A stretch of DNA of 64,000 bases from Basidiobolus meristosporus CBS 931.73 (GCA_002104905.1 MCFE01000085.1:1-64000); one strand, 5' to 3'; positions 9,707 to 20,994 are shown, numbered from the stretch's first letter. Notes: generated by a model from the letters alone, not told the origin. Numbers and translations: made by a program.

Positions 9707-11678
9707 TATGGGCCCCCAGCTGTCACTATCTGCAATGTCTACTACTGCTATTACTGGAATTTTTCCCTCTGCTGAAATGCTGGACGGATCTAACTACCTA
9801 GTGTGGAAGGTGAAGATGAAGATGCTGCTACAAGAAAGAGGCCTTTGGGATATTGTCATGGGTGAAGAATGCCCTCCTAACAACGTAGGAGAGGAAGCCT
9901 TAAAGTACCAGAAGAAAGAACAAAGTGCCTTTAACTGCATTTGCCTTAATGTCAAGGACAAATTGCTAATTCAATGCTCAAGAGCAAAAACAGCAAAGAA
10001 TGCCTGGAAGGCATTAGAAGACACCTACCAGTCATGTTCAGCTGCTAAGAAAGTGTATCTGAGATGAAAATTCTTTACTGCAAAGATGCAGCCAGGAGAC
10101 AAAATGAAAAATCTAATTAACAGAATTACCCTGCTGGTAGATGAGATAGAATCTGTGGGCATATCAACTACTGATGAGAATGTGATAGTTACCATCCTGA
10201 ATAGTCTGACAGACAAGTTTCAGGGCCTTTATCAGCCCTAGAGTCCAGAGCTGAAGATTTGACCTTAAATTACATATTTGGGAAGCTCCTGGATGAAGAA
10301 TTAAGAAAATCAAGCACCAATAAGAAGGAAGAAGAAAATGCTTTAACAAGCAATGATAACAAGCAAAGGAGGTACCCAAGACCCTTCAAAGGCAACAGCA
10401 ACCTGTCTTGCAACTACTGCAAAAGGAAAGGACACACACCAGACTGGTGTCTAAAAAGGAGAGATATTCAGCAAATGAGGCCTGAATATGGAAATACTGC
10501 AACAACTGAAGATAGACTATTCATATCTGCACTAAATATGACCACAAACAAGGATTCTCAGACATGGCACATTGACTCTGGAGCATTTCAACACCTTACA
10601 CACCAAAAAGAACTTTTTACCCAATATCAAGAAATTTCAACTATGAAGGTTTTCATGGGCAACAATAGAGCACTTGATGCAGTGGGAGAAAGAACCATCC
10701 AAGTAAACCTTAGAAGCAGTGAAGGGAGCTTTACACTGACCTTCAAAGAAGTACTCTATGTACCAGAAATAGCCAAGAATCTACTATCTGTAAGCAAGGC
10801 CACAGCGGAAGGACTCAGTTTCAGTTTTGACAAATCTGGATACAAGATCACTGATCAAAATGGTGCCCATATTGCTTTGGGTATTGGAGATCAGAATCTA
10901 TGCAAGTTGACTTATATTCCATCATATTTGGAAGCCAATATAATTAACTTAAATGAAGAAACACCAATGCTTTGGCACTGGAGATTTGGGCACAACAATT
11001 TTGCGCAAAATGATCAAAGATCAGCTAATTTCTGGAGTAAAAATTGATCCCCCACCTAGTTTGGAGCACTGTGAAGCCTGCATATATGGGAAACAAGCCA
11101 GACAGCTGCTCAAGAGCTCTGAGTTAATCAAAACTAAGAAAAAATTAGATCTAATTCACTCAGATCTGTGTGGACCTATGCAAAATTTATCCTTGGGTGG
11201 GGTGAAGTATTTAATCACTTTTATTGATGATTATACAAGATACACGTGAGTTTACTTCATGGAGAGAAAGGAAGAAGCTCTGTCTAAGCTCAGGGAGTTT
11301 AAAGCCATAGTGGAGAGAGAAACTGGTGAAAAAATCAAGAAAATACGCTATGACAATGGTGGAGAATATACCTCAAAACTCTTCTTCCACGTCTGCAAAA
11401 TTCATGGGATAAAGCAAGAGACTACTGTACCATACTCCCCACAGCAAAATGGAGTAGCAGAATGTGCAAACAGATCAATAATTGATGTGGCAAGATCTAT
11501 GGTCCACAATCAAAAATTACCCTATGATTTTTGGGCAGAATCAGTTGCTTCAGCTGTGCACCTTAATAATAGGGGTTATAACAGAATACTTTGTGAATCT
11601 ACTCCATTTGAAGCATGGTATGGATACAGACCAACTGCAGAACATCTAAGAATATTGGGGTATTTAGCATATGCTTAG
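9707..11678 (+). pseudogene. Element C gag-protease-integrase, first part (broken)
   Basis: Similar along its length to the gag-pol of element B. The gag frame ends in a premature TGA near 10065, and a 1-bp loss near 10230 shifts the frame. The segment from 10259 holds a CCHC knuckle (CNYCKRKGHTPDWC) and the protease with DSGA changed to DSGAF. A deletion near 11000 shifts the frame again, the Trp codon at 11247-11249 is TGA, and a TAG stops the frame at 11676-11678, just before the element B insertion. Not functional. Confidence 0.88.
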
Positions 11679-11693
11679 ACACTACCCGGAAAT

Positions 11694-12043
11694 TGTTGTA
11701 AGAGTCTTGGAGATATTGGAAGTGATTTGGAGAACAAGTAGATTATGTGGTTTTCACTTAATGATTTATTGAATGTAAAAGTAGTATTTATACTTTTACA
11801 TGGTCTTGGCATTACAAACACGTAGAATAGGTTAAGGAAGGTCCCAAGAACATGTGTGCAAAGTTTGGGGCTGTTTGGACAACTTTGAGAATTTTCATGT
11901 TCTGGGTACCTGGTATTTTGGTGAAAATATTCTAAGTAAATCCCGACAAGGAATTTGGTCAGTATTCTCTAGGATTTGAAGGTGATGATCTAAGTGACTA
12001 AGTTAGGTGAATATTTAGGTGGAAAATACGAATTTTTACAACA
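11694..12043 (-). repeat. 3' LTR of element B
   Basis: 350 bp, TGTTGTAAGAG to TTTTTACAACA on the plus strand. It is bordered by GAAAT outside and by the polypurine tract inside. Confidence 0.93.
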
Positions 12044-12054
12044 CTCCCACTCAG

Positions 12055-15000
12055 CTAAATGTTCATACTGACTAGTCCTAATTTTGACCTAAGATATTCA
12101 AACTTGTCTCTAGCTAATGGTTTGGTAAATATGTCTGCAATCATTTCATCTGTAGGACAGTAAACTAAGCTAACTAAGTTATTCTCTATAGCTTCACGTA
12201 TGAAATGATGTCTAATATCTATGTGCTTGGTTCTAGCATGAAAAGTTGGATTTCTACCTAATTGTATACATCCTTGATTATCTTGAAATAAAGTAATAGG
12301 CGTTTTTTGACATAGGCCTAAATCTGTAAAGAGCTTTCTTAACCACATTGCTTCTTTTGTAGCTTCACAGGCTGCCATATACTCTGCCTCTGTAGTAGAA
12401 AGTGCTACGGTTGGTTGCTTTCTTGAATTCCATGAAATGGCTCCTTTACAGTAAAGAAAGGTATATCCTGTGGTGGATCTTCTGTCTTCTAAATTTCGTC
12501 CCCAATCAGCATCAGAGTATCCCACAAGATCCTGTTCTGAATCCTTATAAGTGTATCTTAAGCAGATATCAGCAGTTCCTTTTAGGTATCTAAAAATCCG
12601 CTTAACTGCTGCAATATGATCAGATCCATAATTCTGATTATGTTGGCTGACAACTCCCACTGAATATGAGATATCTGGACGTGTTCCAAGCATGATATAC
12701 ATCAGACTGCCGACCATAGATTGATAAGGAAAGTCAGGGCTTTCAGATGGCACCAAGCTCTCTTGATTTGGTTGAGTTTTGACCAAGTTAAGGTTTGTCT
12801 CCATTGGGGTAGCTGCCGGTTTGCAGTCTTCCATTTTGTACTTCATTAGTATATCTTGAATATACTTGGATTGGCTTAGGGTAATAGTCTGGGTACTTCT
12901 GTCTATGGAGAACTTAATCCCTAAGTAGTAACTAAGTTCTCCTAGATCGGACATCTTGAACTCCTTAGATAGGCTGGATTTAGTCTCTTCCAATGTTTCT
13001 AGGTTATTGGCGGCTATAATAAGATCATCCACATATAGAGCTAATAGAACTGGATTTGCTCTATCTGGCTTATAGTATATACTATAGTCAGCATTACTCC
13101 TTTTGAAACTCAAAGATTCCAAATAAGAATCTATCTTGCAATTCCAGGCTCTCGGTGATTGTTTGAGACCATATAGTGACTTTTTAAGCTTGCAGACCAA
13201 ATGGGGGTTATCTTGGTCCACAAACCCATCAGGCTGGTCCATATACACGTCCTCATCAAGTTCTCCATTCAAAAATGCAGTTTTTACATCCATTTGATGA
13301 ATAAAAAACTTATATTTGGCTGCAATAGCCAATATTAATCTGATGGAATTAAACTTGGCTACCGGTGCAAAGGTCTCAGTATAGTCAAGTCCTTTTGTTT
13401 GAGAGTATCCTTTGGCTACAAGTCTTGCTTTGTATCTTTCAATTGTACCATCAGCCTTGTATTTTGTCTTGAAGACCCATCTGCATCCAATTGATTTTCG
13501 GTTGATTGGTAATTTGACTAAGTCCCAAGTTTGATTTTCCATCAGTGCCTGATATTCCTCAGTCATTGCAGATCTCCAAAACTTCGTCTGAGGGCTATTT
13601 AGGGCCTCTTTTACAGTCTGGGGTTCATCAATATGGACTGAATAGGCATAGGCTAAGTTTGTACCCTCATTGATATAGTAATTTGGGCTATTTCTTGTCC
13701 GATTGGATCTCCGGGCATTTGATACTGGAATGATCACTTCTGGGATATTCCTGGGCACTGATTCTGGCTGAACCACGGTTGTAGAGTCCTCTGGAGTGAA
13801 AAAATTTTCATTGTTTTGCTCTGATTCAATCCTGACAATTGGTGGACTTGAGATCAAATTTTCGTCATCATCTGATGTCATTTTTTGTGAAAATTTTGAA
13901 TTTTCATCAAACAACACATCCCTGGACTTGATCAGCTTCTTTGCTTCGGTATTGTAGAGTCTGTATGCCTTACTCTCATTGCAGTAGCCCAAAAATATGC
14001 ATTTTACACTTTTTGGCTCAAATTTTGACTGATTTCCGGCCAGTTTTTTGGCATATGCTGTACACCCAAATATTCTTAGATGTTCTGCACTTGGTCTGTA
14101 TCCATACCATGCTTCAAATGGAGTAGAATCACGAAGTATTCTGTTATAACTCCTATTTTTAAGATATACAGCAGTGGCAACTGATTCCGCCCAAAAATCA
14201 TAGGATAATTTTTGATCATGGATCATAGATCTTGCCATATCAATTATTGATCTGTTAGCTCGTTCTGCTACTCCATTTTGCTGTGGGGAGTATGGTACAG
14301 TAGTCTCTTGCTTTATCCCATGAATTTTGCAGAAGTGGATGAAGAGTTTTGAGGTATATTCTCCACCATTGTCAGAGCGTATTTTCTTGATTTTTTCACC
14401 AGTTTCTCTCTCCACCATGGCTTTGAACTCCCTGAGCTTAGACAGAGCTTCTTCCTTTCTCTCCATGAAGTAGACCCATGTGTATCTTGTATAATCATCA
14501 ATAAAAGTGATTAAATACTTCATCCCGCCTAAGGATAAATTTTGCATAGGTCCACACAGATCTGAGTGAATTAGATCTAATTTTTTCTTAGTTTTGATTA
14601 ACCCAGAGCTCTTGAACGGTTGTCTGGCTTGTTTCCCATATATGCAGGCTTCACAGTGCTCCAAATTAGCTGGGGGATCAATTTTCACTCCAGAAATTAG
14701 CTGATCTTTGATCATTTTACGCAAATAATCAAAATTGATGTGTCCAAATCTCCTGTGCCAAAGCATTGGTGTTTCTTCATTTAAGTTACTTATATTGGCT
14801 TCCAGATATGATGGAATATAAGTCAACTTGTATAGGTTCTGATCTCTGATGCCCGAAGCAATATGAGCACCATTTTGATCAGTGATCCTGCATCCAGAAT
14901 TGTCAAAACTGAAACTGAGTCCTTCTGCTGTGGCCTTGCTTACAGAGAGTAGGTTCTTGGCTATTTCTGGTACATAGAGTACTTCTTTAAAGGTCAGTGT

Positions 15001-16026
15001 ATGGCTTCCTTCACTGCTTCTAAGGTTTACTTGGATAGTTCCTTCTCCCACTGCATCAAGTGTTCTATCGTCACCCATGAAAACCTTCTTAATTGGAATT
15101 TCTTGATATTGGGTAAAAAGTTCTTTTTGGTGTGTAAAGTGTTGAGAAGCTCCAGAGTCAATATACCACGTCTGAGAATCCTTGTTTGTGGTCATATTTA
15201 GTGCAGATATGAATAGTCTATCTTCAGTTGTTGCAGCATTTCCATATTCAGGCTTCTTTTGCTGATAATCTCTCTTTTTGAAACATCGGTCTGATGTGTG
15301 TCCTTTCCTTTTGCAGTAGTTGCAAAATAGGTTGCTGTTGCCTTTGTAGGGTCTTGGGTACCTCCTTTGTTGGTTATCATTGCTTATTAAAGCATTTTCT
15401 TCTTCCTTCTTATTGGCGCTTGATTTTCTTAATTCTTCATCCAGGAGCCTTCCATATACGTAATTTAAGGTCAAATCTTCAGTTCTGGACTCTAGGGCTG
15501 ATACAAGGCCCTGAAACTCGTCTGTCAGGCTATTCAGGATGGTAACTATCACATCCTCATCAGTAGTTGGTACGCCCACAGATTCCATCTCATCTACCAG
15601 CAGGGTAATTCTGTTAATTAGATTTTTCATTTCTTCTCCTGGCAGCATCTTTGTAGTAAAGAATTTTCTTCTCAGATACATTTTCTTGGCAGCTGAACAT
15701 GACTGGTAGGTGTCTTCTAATGCCTTCCAGGCATTCTTTGCCGTTTTTGCTCTTGAGCATTGAATTAGCAATTTGTCCTTGACATTAAGGCAAATGCAGT
15801 TAAAGGCACTTTGTTCTTTCTTCTGGTACTTTAAGGCTTCCTCTCCCACGTTTTTAGGAGGGCATTCTTCTCCCATGACAATATCCCAAAGGCCTCTTTC
15901 TTGCAGCAGCATCTTCATCTTCACCTTCCACACTTGGTAGTTAGATCCATCCAACTTTTCAGCAGAGGGAAAAATTCCAGTAATAGCAGTAGTAGACATT
16001 GCAGAGAGTGACAGCTCGGGGCTCAT
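12055..16026 (-). CDS. Copia Gag-Pol polyprotein (element B), full length
   Basis: One open frame of 1323 aa from the ATG at 16026, or 1314 aa from the next ATG at 15999. Upstream extension of the frame into the LTR is discounted because it lies before the likely transcript start. Rough positions from the first ATG: gag 1-230; CCHC knuckle 235-248; protease Asp at 290 in WYIDSGASQH; pre-integrase and HHCC region 420-470 (FGHINFDYL, CEACIYGKQ); integrase DD(35)E with D489, D552 and E588 (HSDLCGP, SDNGGEYTS, QQNGVAERANR); reverse transcriptase with the LYVDDLI active site at about 998-1001; RNase H near the C terminus (YSDADWG, ALSTTEAEYMAA, DNQGC). The order PR-IN-RT-RH is diagnostic of Ty1/copia. 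Gag and Pol share one frame with no shift. Confidence 0.95.
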   Translation of the reverse strand: MSPELSLSAMSTTAITGIFPSAEKLDGSNYQVWKVKMKMLLQERGLWDIVMGEECPPKNVGEEALKYQKKEQSAFNCICLNVKDKLLIQCSRAKTAKNAWKALEDTYQSCSAAKKMYLRRKFFTTKMLPGEEMKNLINRITLLVDEMESVGVPTTDEDVIVTILNSLTDEFQGLVSALESRTEDLTLNYVYGRLLDEELRKSSANKKEEENALISNDNQQRRYPRPYKGNSNLFCNYCKRKGHTSDRCFKKRDYQQKKPEYGNAATTEDRLFISALNMTTNKDSQTWYIDSGASQHFTHQKELFTQYQEIPIKKVFMGDDRTLDAVGEGTIQVNLRSSEGSHTLTFKEVLYVPEIAKNLLSVSKATAEGLSFSFDNSGCRITDQNGAHIASGIRDQNLYKLTYIPSYLEANISNLNEETPMLWHRRFGHINFDYLRKMIKDQLISGVKIDPPANLEHCEACIYGKQARQPFKSSGLIKTKKKLDLIHSDLCGPMQNLSLGGMKYLITFIDDYTRYTWVYFMERKEEALSKLREFKAMVERETGEKIKKIRSDNGGEYTSKLFIHFCKIHGIKQETTVPYSPQQNGVAERANRSIIDMARSMIHDQKLSYDFWAESVATAVYLKNRSYNRILRDSTPFEAWYGYRPSAEHLRIFGCTAYAKKLAGNQSKFEPKSVKCIFLGYCNESKAYRLYNTEAKKLIKSRDVLFDENSKFSQKMTSDDDENLISSPPIVRIESEQNNENFFTPEDSTTVVQPESVPRNIPEVIIPVSNARRSNRTRNSPNYYINEGTNLAYAYSVHIDEPQTVKEALNSPQTKFWRSAMTEEYQALMENQTWDLVKLPINRKSIGCRWVFKTKYKADGTIERYKARLVAKGYSQTKGLDYTETFAPVAKFNSIRLILAIAAKYKFFIHQMDVKTAFLNGELDEDVYMDQPDGFVDQDNPHLVCKLKKSLYGLKQSPRAWNCKIDSYLESLSFKRSNADYSIYYKPDRANPVLLALYVDDLIIAANNLETLEETKSSLSKEFKMSDLGELSYYLGIKFSIDRSTQTITLSQSKYIQDILMKYKMEDCKPAATPMETNLNLVKTQPNQESLVPSESPDFPYQSMVGSLMYIMLGTRPDISYSVGVVSQHNQNYGSDHIAAVKRIFRYLKGTADICLRYTYKDSEQDLVGYSDADWGRNLEDRRSTTGYTFLYCKGAISWNSRKQPTVALSTTEAEYMAACEATKEAMWLRKLFTDLGLCQKTPITLFQDNQGCIQLGRNPTFHARTKHIDIRHHFIREAIENNLVSLVYCPTDEMIADIFTKPLARDKFEYLRSKLGLVSMNI

Positions 16027-16030
16027 AACC
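16019..16030 (-). promoter_or_regulatory. Primer-binding site: initiator-Met tRNA anticodon half
   Basis: Immediately inside the 5' LTR the minus strand reads GGTTATGAGCCC. Its complement, GGGCTCATAACC, is the anticodon arm of eukaryotic initiator tRNA-Met as I know it from yeast, not the tRNA 3' end. Priming from a half tRNA is known for Drosophila copia and yeast Ty5. The ATG in the site is in frame with gag-pol. Confidence 0.85.
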
Positions 16031-16380
16031 TGTTGTAAGAGTCTTGGAGATATTGGAAGTGATTTGGAGAACAAGTAGATTATGTGGTTTTCACTTAATG
16101 ATTTATTGAATGTAAAAGTAGTATTTATACTTTTACATGGTCTTGGCATTACAAACACGTAGAATAGGTTAAGGAAGGTCCCAAGAACATGTGTGCAAAG
16201 TTTGGGGCTGTTTGGACAACTTTGAGAATTTTCATGTTCTGGGTACCTGGTATTTTGGTGAAAATATTCTAAGTAAATCCCGACAAGGAATTTGGTCAGT
16301 ATTCTCTAGGATTTGAAGGTGATGATCTAAGTGACTAAGTTAGGTGAATATTTAGGTGGAAAATACGAATTTTTACAACA
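16031..16380 (-). repeat. 5' LTR of element B with promoter and poly(A) signals
   Basis: 350 bp. On the minus (sense) strand the TATAAATAC segment lies in the loop of a 9-bp perfect inverted repeat GTAAAAGTA/TACTTTTAC (plus 16112-16136). AATAAA follows at 16107-16102. The same arrangement is present in all well-kept LTRs of the family. Confidence 0.9.
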
Positions 16381-16385
16381 GAAAT

Positions 16386-18372
16386 CAGTCAAAATTTGAG
16401 CCAAATAGTGTAAAATGCATATTTTTGGGCTACTGCTATGAGAGTAAAGCATACAGACTCTACAGTACCAAAGCAAAGAAGCCAATCAAGTTCAGGGATG
16501 TGTTGTTTGATCAAAATTCAAAATTTTCACAAATAATGACATCAGATGATGACAAAAATTTGATCTCAAGTCCACCAATTGTCAGGATTGAATCAGAGCA
16601 AAACAATGAGAATTATTCACTCCAGAGGACTCTACAACCATGATTCAGCCAGAATCAGTGCCCAGGAATATCCCAGAAGTGATCATTCCAGTGTCAAATG
16701 CCCGGAGATCCAATCAGACAAGAAATAGCCCAATTTACTGTATCAATGAGGGTAAAACCTAGCATATGCCTATTCAGTTCATGTTGATGTACCCCAGACT
16801 GTAAAAGAGGCCCTAAATAGCCCTCAGATGAAGTTTTGGAGATTTGTAATGACTGAGGAATATCAGGCCCTGATGGAAAATCAAACTTGGGACTTGGTCA
16901 AATTACTAATCAACCAAAAATCAATTGGATGCCGATGGGTCTTCAAGACAAGATACAAGGCTGATGGTACAATTGCAAGATACAAAGCAAGACTTGTGGC
17001 CAAAGGATACCCTCAAACAAAAGGACTTGACTATACTGAGACCTTTGCACTGGTAGCCAAGTTCAATTCCATTAGATTAATATTGGCTATTACAGCCAAA
17101 TATAAGGTTTTTAATCATCAAATGGATGTAAAAACTGCATTTTTGAATGGAGAACTTGATGAGGATGTGTATACAGACCAGCCTGATGGGTTTGCTGACC
17201 AAGATAGCCCCTATTTGGTCTGTAAGCTTAAAAAGTCACTATATGGTCTCAAACAGTCCCCAAGAGCCTGGAATTGCAAGATAGATTCTTATTTGGAATC
17301 TTTGAGTTACAAAAGGAGTAATGCTGATTAAAGTATATACTATAAGCCAGATAGAGCAAATCCAGTTTTATTAGCTCTATATATTGATGCTCTTATTATA
17401 GCCGCCAATAACCTAGAAATATTGGAAGAGACTAAATCCAGCCTATCTAAGGAGTTCAAGATGCCCAATCTAGGAAAACTCTGTCACTACTTAGGGATTA
17501 AGTTCTCCATAGACAGAAGTAACCAGACTATTACCCTAAGTCAATCCAAGTATATTTTCAGATATACTAAAGAAGTACCAAATGGAAGACTGTAAACTGG
17601 CAGCTACCCCAATGGAGACAAACCTTAACTTGATCAACACTCAACCAAATCAAGAAAGCTTGGTGCCATATGAAAGTCCAGAATTCCTTTAGCAGTCTAC
17701 AGCTGGCTGTCTAATGTGTATCATATTTGGAACAGGTCCAGATATCACATATTCTGTAGGGGTTGTCAGCTAGCACATTCTGAATTATGGATCTGATCAT
17801 ATTGTGGCAGTGAAATGGATTTTTAGATACCTAAAAAGAACTGCTGATATTGGCTTAAGGTACACCTACAAGGATTAAGAACTGGATCTTGTGGGATACT
17901 CTGATGCTGATTGGGGACTAAATCTAAAAGATAGAATATCCACCACAGGATACACCTTTCTTTTCTGTAAAGGAGCAATCTTATGGAATTCAAGAAACCA
18001 ATCAACCATAGCACTTTCAACCACAGAGGCAGAGTCAATGGCAGCCTATGAGGCTACAACTCAAGCAATGTGGCTAACAAAGCTTTCTCAAGACTTGGGC
18101 TTATGTCCAATAATGCCTATTACTTGATTTCAAGATCATTAAGGCTATAAGCAATTAGGTAGAAATCTAACTTTTCATGCTAGAACTGAGCACATCAATA
18201 CTATAAGTCATTTCATATATGAAGCTATAGAAAATAGCTTAGTTACCTTAGTTTATTGTCTTACAGATGAAATGATTGCAAACATATTTGCCAAACCATT
18301 AGCTAGAGACAAATTTGAATATATTTGATCAAAATTGGGACAAGTCAGTATGAACATTTGGCTGAGTGGGAG
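16386..18372 (+). pseudogene. Element C second part: reverse transcriptase and RNase H (broken)
   Basis: Continuation of element C after the B insertion. It begins at QSKFEPNSVKCIFLGYC and runs through the linker, reverse transcriptase (QMDVKTAFLNGELDEDVY; the YVDD box is changed to YIDA near 17380) and RNase H (YSDADWG near 17894). There is a stop in place of Tyr near 17329, a stop near 17877, and several shifts. It ends with the sequence encoding the NIW end and the polypurine tract GCTGAGTGGGAG before the 3' LTR. Confidence 0.87.
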
Positions 18373-18719
18373 TGTTGTAAGATTGTGAACTCCACCTAAA
18401 TATTCTTTTAGCTCAGTCACCTAAATCATTACCTACAAATCTTAGTGAATACCTACCAAATTCCTTGTTGGGATTCACTAAGAATATTTTCACCAAAACA
18501 TCAGGCACTCAGAACATGAAAGTTAAATAAGTTGTCCAAACAGCCCCAAACTTTGCATACATATTTATGGGACCGTCTTAAGCTTACTTTACATGTTTAT
18601 TATACCAAGACCATTTAAAAGTATAAATACCACTTTTACATTCAATAAATCATTAAGTAAAGCCAAATAATCTACTTGTTCTCCAATTCACTTCCTATAT
18701 CTCCAGGATTTTGCTTCAG
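18373..18719 (+). repeat. 3' LTR of element C
   Basis: Starts TGTTGTAAGATTG directly after the polypurine tract. The last about 20 bases are changed from the family consensus, so the exact end is uncertain. Confidence 0.8.
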
Positions 18720-18769
18720 TTTTGGCATAAAGTGGCTATTGCTTTTGGATATATGAGTACCCCCATTAC

Positions 18770-19113
18770 TGCTGTAAGAATTTTGGAGGTATAGGAAGTG
18801 ATTTGGAGAACAAGTAGATTATGTGTTTTTCACTTAATGATTTATTGAATGTAAAAGTAGTATTTATACTTTTACATGGTCTTGGCATAACAAACATGTA
18901 GAGTACGCTTAGGAAGGTCCCAAGTATATGTATGTAAAGTTTGGGGCTGTTTGGACAACTTACCGAATTTTCATGCTCTGGGTACCAGATGTTTTGGTGA
19001 AAATATTTCAAGTAAATCCCGATATTTGGTCAGTATTCTCTAAGATTTGTAGGTAATGATCTTGGTGACTAAGTTAGGTGAATATTTAGGAGGAATTCCG
19101 AGTTTTTACAACA
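18770..19113 (-). repeat. Solo copia LTR, minus orientation
   Basis: 344 bp from TGCTGTAAGAATTTT to GAGTTTTTACAACA. Flanking 5-mers (ATTAC left, GTATC right) do not match, so either they have diverged or this is not a simple solo LTR. It marks the left edge of the gene island. Confidence 0.82.
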
Positions 19114-20994
19114 GTATCCTCCTAGAAAATACACTTTCTTGTCCAAGAAGTAGCTAGTACCTGAGATATCAGGTGTTGTTAGTTAAGAGTAATTTAGAAT
19201 TAAGCTGATATTATGATGGCATACTGCTGGCCTTTAATTTTTTTTTCTCTTAGGATAGTAGTCAACTCACTTACAAAAAAAAGTCATTTTTTCAATTGTC
19301 CAAGCCACGCCTGCTCTATTGACCACCCAAAGCTTTGTGATCCTTTCCTGTGCTTGTAGTTAGCCTCAAGATTCTTTATACAAGAATGAATAGTGCTGTA
19401 CTTAACTCAGGTTTGGATCTTGATGTTATGATAGCCTTAGCGTTTCAAGGGAGTAACACAAAAAGCATCTTGTTACTTAAATTACATCCAATACTTCCCT
19501 ACAAATTGCAGCAGAAAGCTTCACAAGAGGCATAAATCCCGTATTTTTTCTCAATTGGGCAACATGTGAAGAGCAAAAATACATGTAGTCCTCAGCAACT
19601 TCAAATCATCAAAATCTACAGGGGACAGGAGTAAAAAGAGAAGGATTTTTCCGAGAAGTTACCTTCTTGGAAGCCAACGTGAACTCAAAATCAAGTTTGT
19701 AAAATCATATTCCTGAGTGTACCCTGGTCGCTATATTGAAAATGGCAGTTTTTCGAAACAGTCCGATTTAGCACTCGGTTTATTGGCACCCTTTGACAAA
19801 TACGAGGATTATAGTAATTTTTGTATTGAGATAATGCGAAGGTACCTCAGCATATCGTCAACACATTCATGCCCATCACACGATGTTCTTAGTAACTGTG
19901 TGGCAAGTGAGGGTTAGGGCTAGGGCTAGGGTGGCGAGTTATTAATGTTACAGGCCAAAATAGGGGAATTACATGATACAGGATCTCGATCGTCGCGCTA
20001 TTCCGAAATGCTGCAAAACCTTTGTACTAAGCTAGTTCAGGAGATGTGCTCGGATAACAGATATCAATCATTCACAAATGGATGCAGAGTTAATAAGGCA
20101 AGCCGTAGCTACAAACATTGTAGATATGCTAATGATTACGATCGGCGTTAGAACCGTCGACTAGGCAAGCAACCACTCTACCCCATATCAAGCGCCCATC
20201 AACATGCTATATCTACATATCTGCTAGGTACTTTACGAGCACCTCTCCATTCGGCTTTATTCCACGGCTCCCGACGGGATTTGGGGTGAGCGGAACCCAT
20301 CAAAGAAGGTTGCTGGGAATTAGTCCAATTCATAATTGGAAGCGAGAAACTGTATCTTATCGAACAATTCAAGCAGGTCAACAGAAAAGGAAAAATGCAA
20401 TTATTAATTCCACTTCGAGCACATGTTTTTATTTCATTACAAAGTGAGCGGCACCAGGCATTTTTGGATGTAACTTTACTATCTTTGTTGCCATATCAAT
20501 CACCTTGATAACGGCCATGCAACGCTTGTCCTTCTAAAGAGGAGAGAAATGATTCCATATTCCAGTCCATATATAGATCAATTAGTGCTAAACAAGGGTT
20601 TTAGATTCCAGGAAATGGCCACGCGTTTTAGTCAAGCAAATCGTGCAATATTGCCAACTTGGAAACATCTTGCCAATTACCTAGGCTCTTTCTTATCGAT
20701 AAAAGTTCCGTCTATTAATATATTTCCCTGGCTGTAGTCCAACTGTGAGCAAGAAGCTATGCAACATTTTAGAGTCTAGTTTAAATCTCGGTCCGCTCGA
20801 ATTCTGCATTTATCTTGCATGATTTAAGCAGGAATCTATGCAGCTTCATCGATGATGAAAAACCTTTTCATTCTGATTTTTCAGAGTCGCCAGTTGACTA
20901 CTGAAAGAAATTTTCTACTTTTTGCTCTGCTACTTGGTTGACCAACTCCCTTCGAAATAACCATACTCCCCCCCTCAACAAACAAGACTTTAAT
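19114..20994. other. Intergenic region at the left edge of the gene island
   Basis: Nothing coding can be supported. Short open frames here show no recognisable motif. A telomere-like tract is at 19908-19933. The last 100 bases before TIM10 are pyrimidine-rich (CCATACTCCCCCCCTCAAC) and probably hold its promoter and leader. Confidence 0.5.
19908..19933 (+). repeat. Interstitial telomere-like tract
   Basis: Four G-rich hexamer-like units in a row, GAGGGTTAGGGCTAGGGC followed by TAGGGTGG, a mixture of TTAGGG and CTAGGG. Too short to be a former chromosome end on its own. Confidence 0.6.

Larger units (their letters stand above)
11694..16380 (-). mobile_element. Copia element B, complete and apparently intact
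   Basis: A 4687-bp Ty1/copia retrotransposon with 350-bp LTRs (11694-12043 and 16031-16380) in which I find no difference by eye, so the insertion is very recent. Target duplication GAAAT is at 11689-11693 and 16381-16385. It has a polypurine tract (minus strand, CTGAGTGGGAG, 12044-12054), a primer-binding site, and one unbroken gag-pol frame. The host site is the older element C. This is the best candidate for an autonomous, possibly still active member of the family. Confidence 0.95.
9354..18719 (+). mobile_element. Copia element C, old plus-strand copy split by element B
   Basis: 5' LTR at 9354-9703, primer-binding site at 9704-9715 (GGTTATGGGCCC), internal region at 9704-11693 and 16386-18372, and 3' LTR at 18373-18719 whose last bases have decayed. 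Element B plus a 5-bp duplication (GAAAT) interrupts it inside the segment after the integrase core; sequence on both sides joins to the normal reading ...GNQSKFEP.... I see no convincing target duplication around C itself, in keeping with its age. Confidence 0.88.

Noticed and set aside
12055-16158. ATG at 16158 as the true start of Gag-Pol in element B
   Set aside because: It lies in the LTR upstream of the TATA box on the sense strand, so it would not be in the mRNA.
20140-20190. Possible tRNA on the minus strand (GGGGTAGAGTGGTTGC and GACGGTTCTAACGCC)
   Set aside because: The A-box and B-box likeness is superficial; acceptor, anticodon and T-stem pairings cannot be formed.
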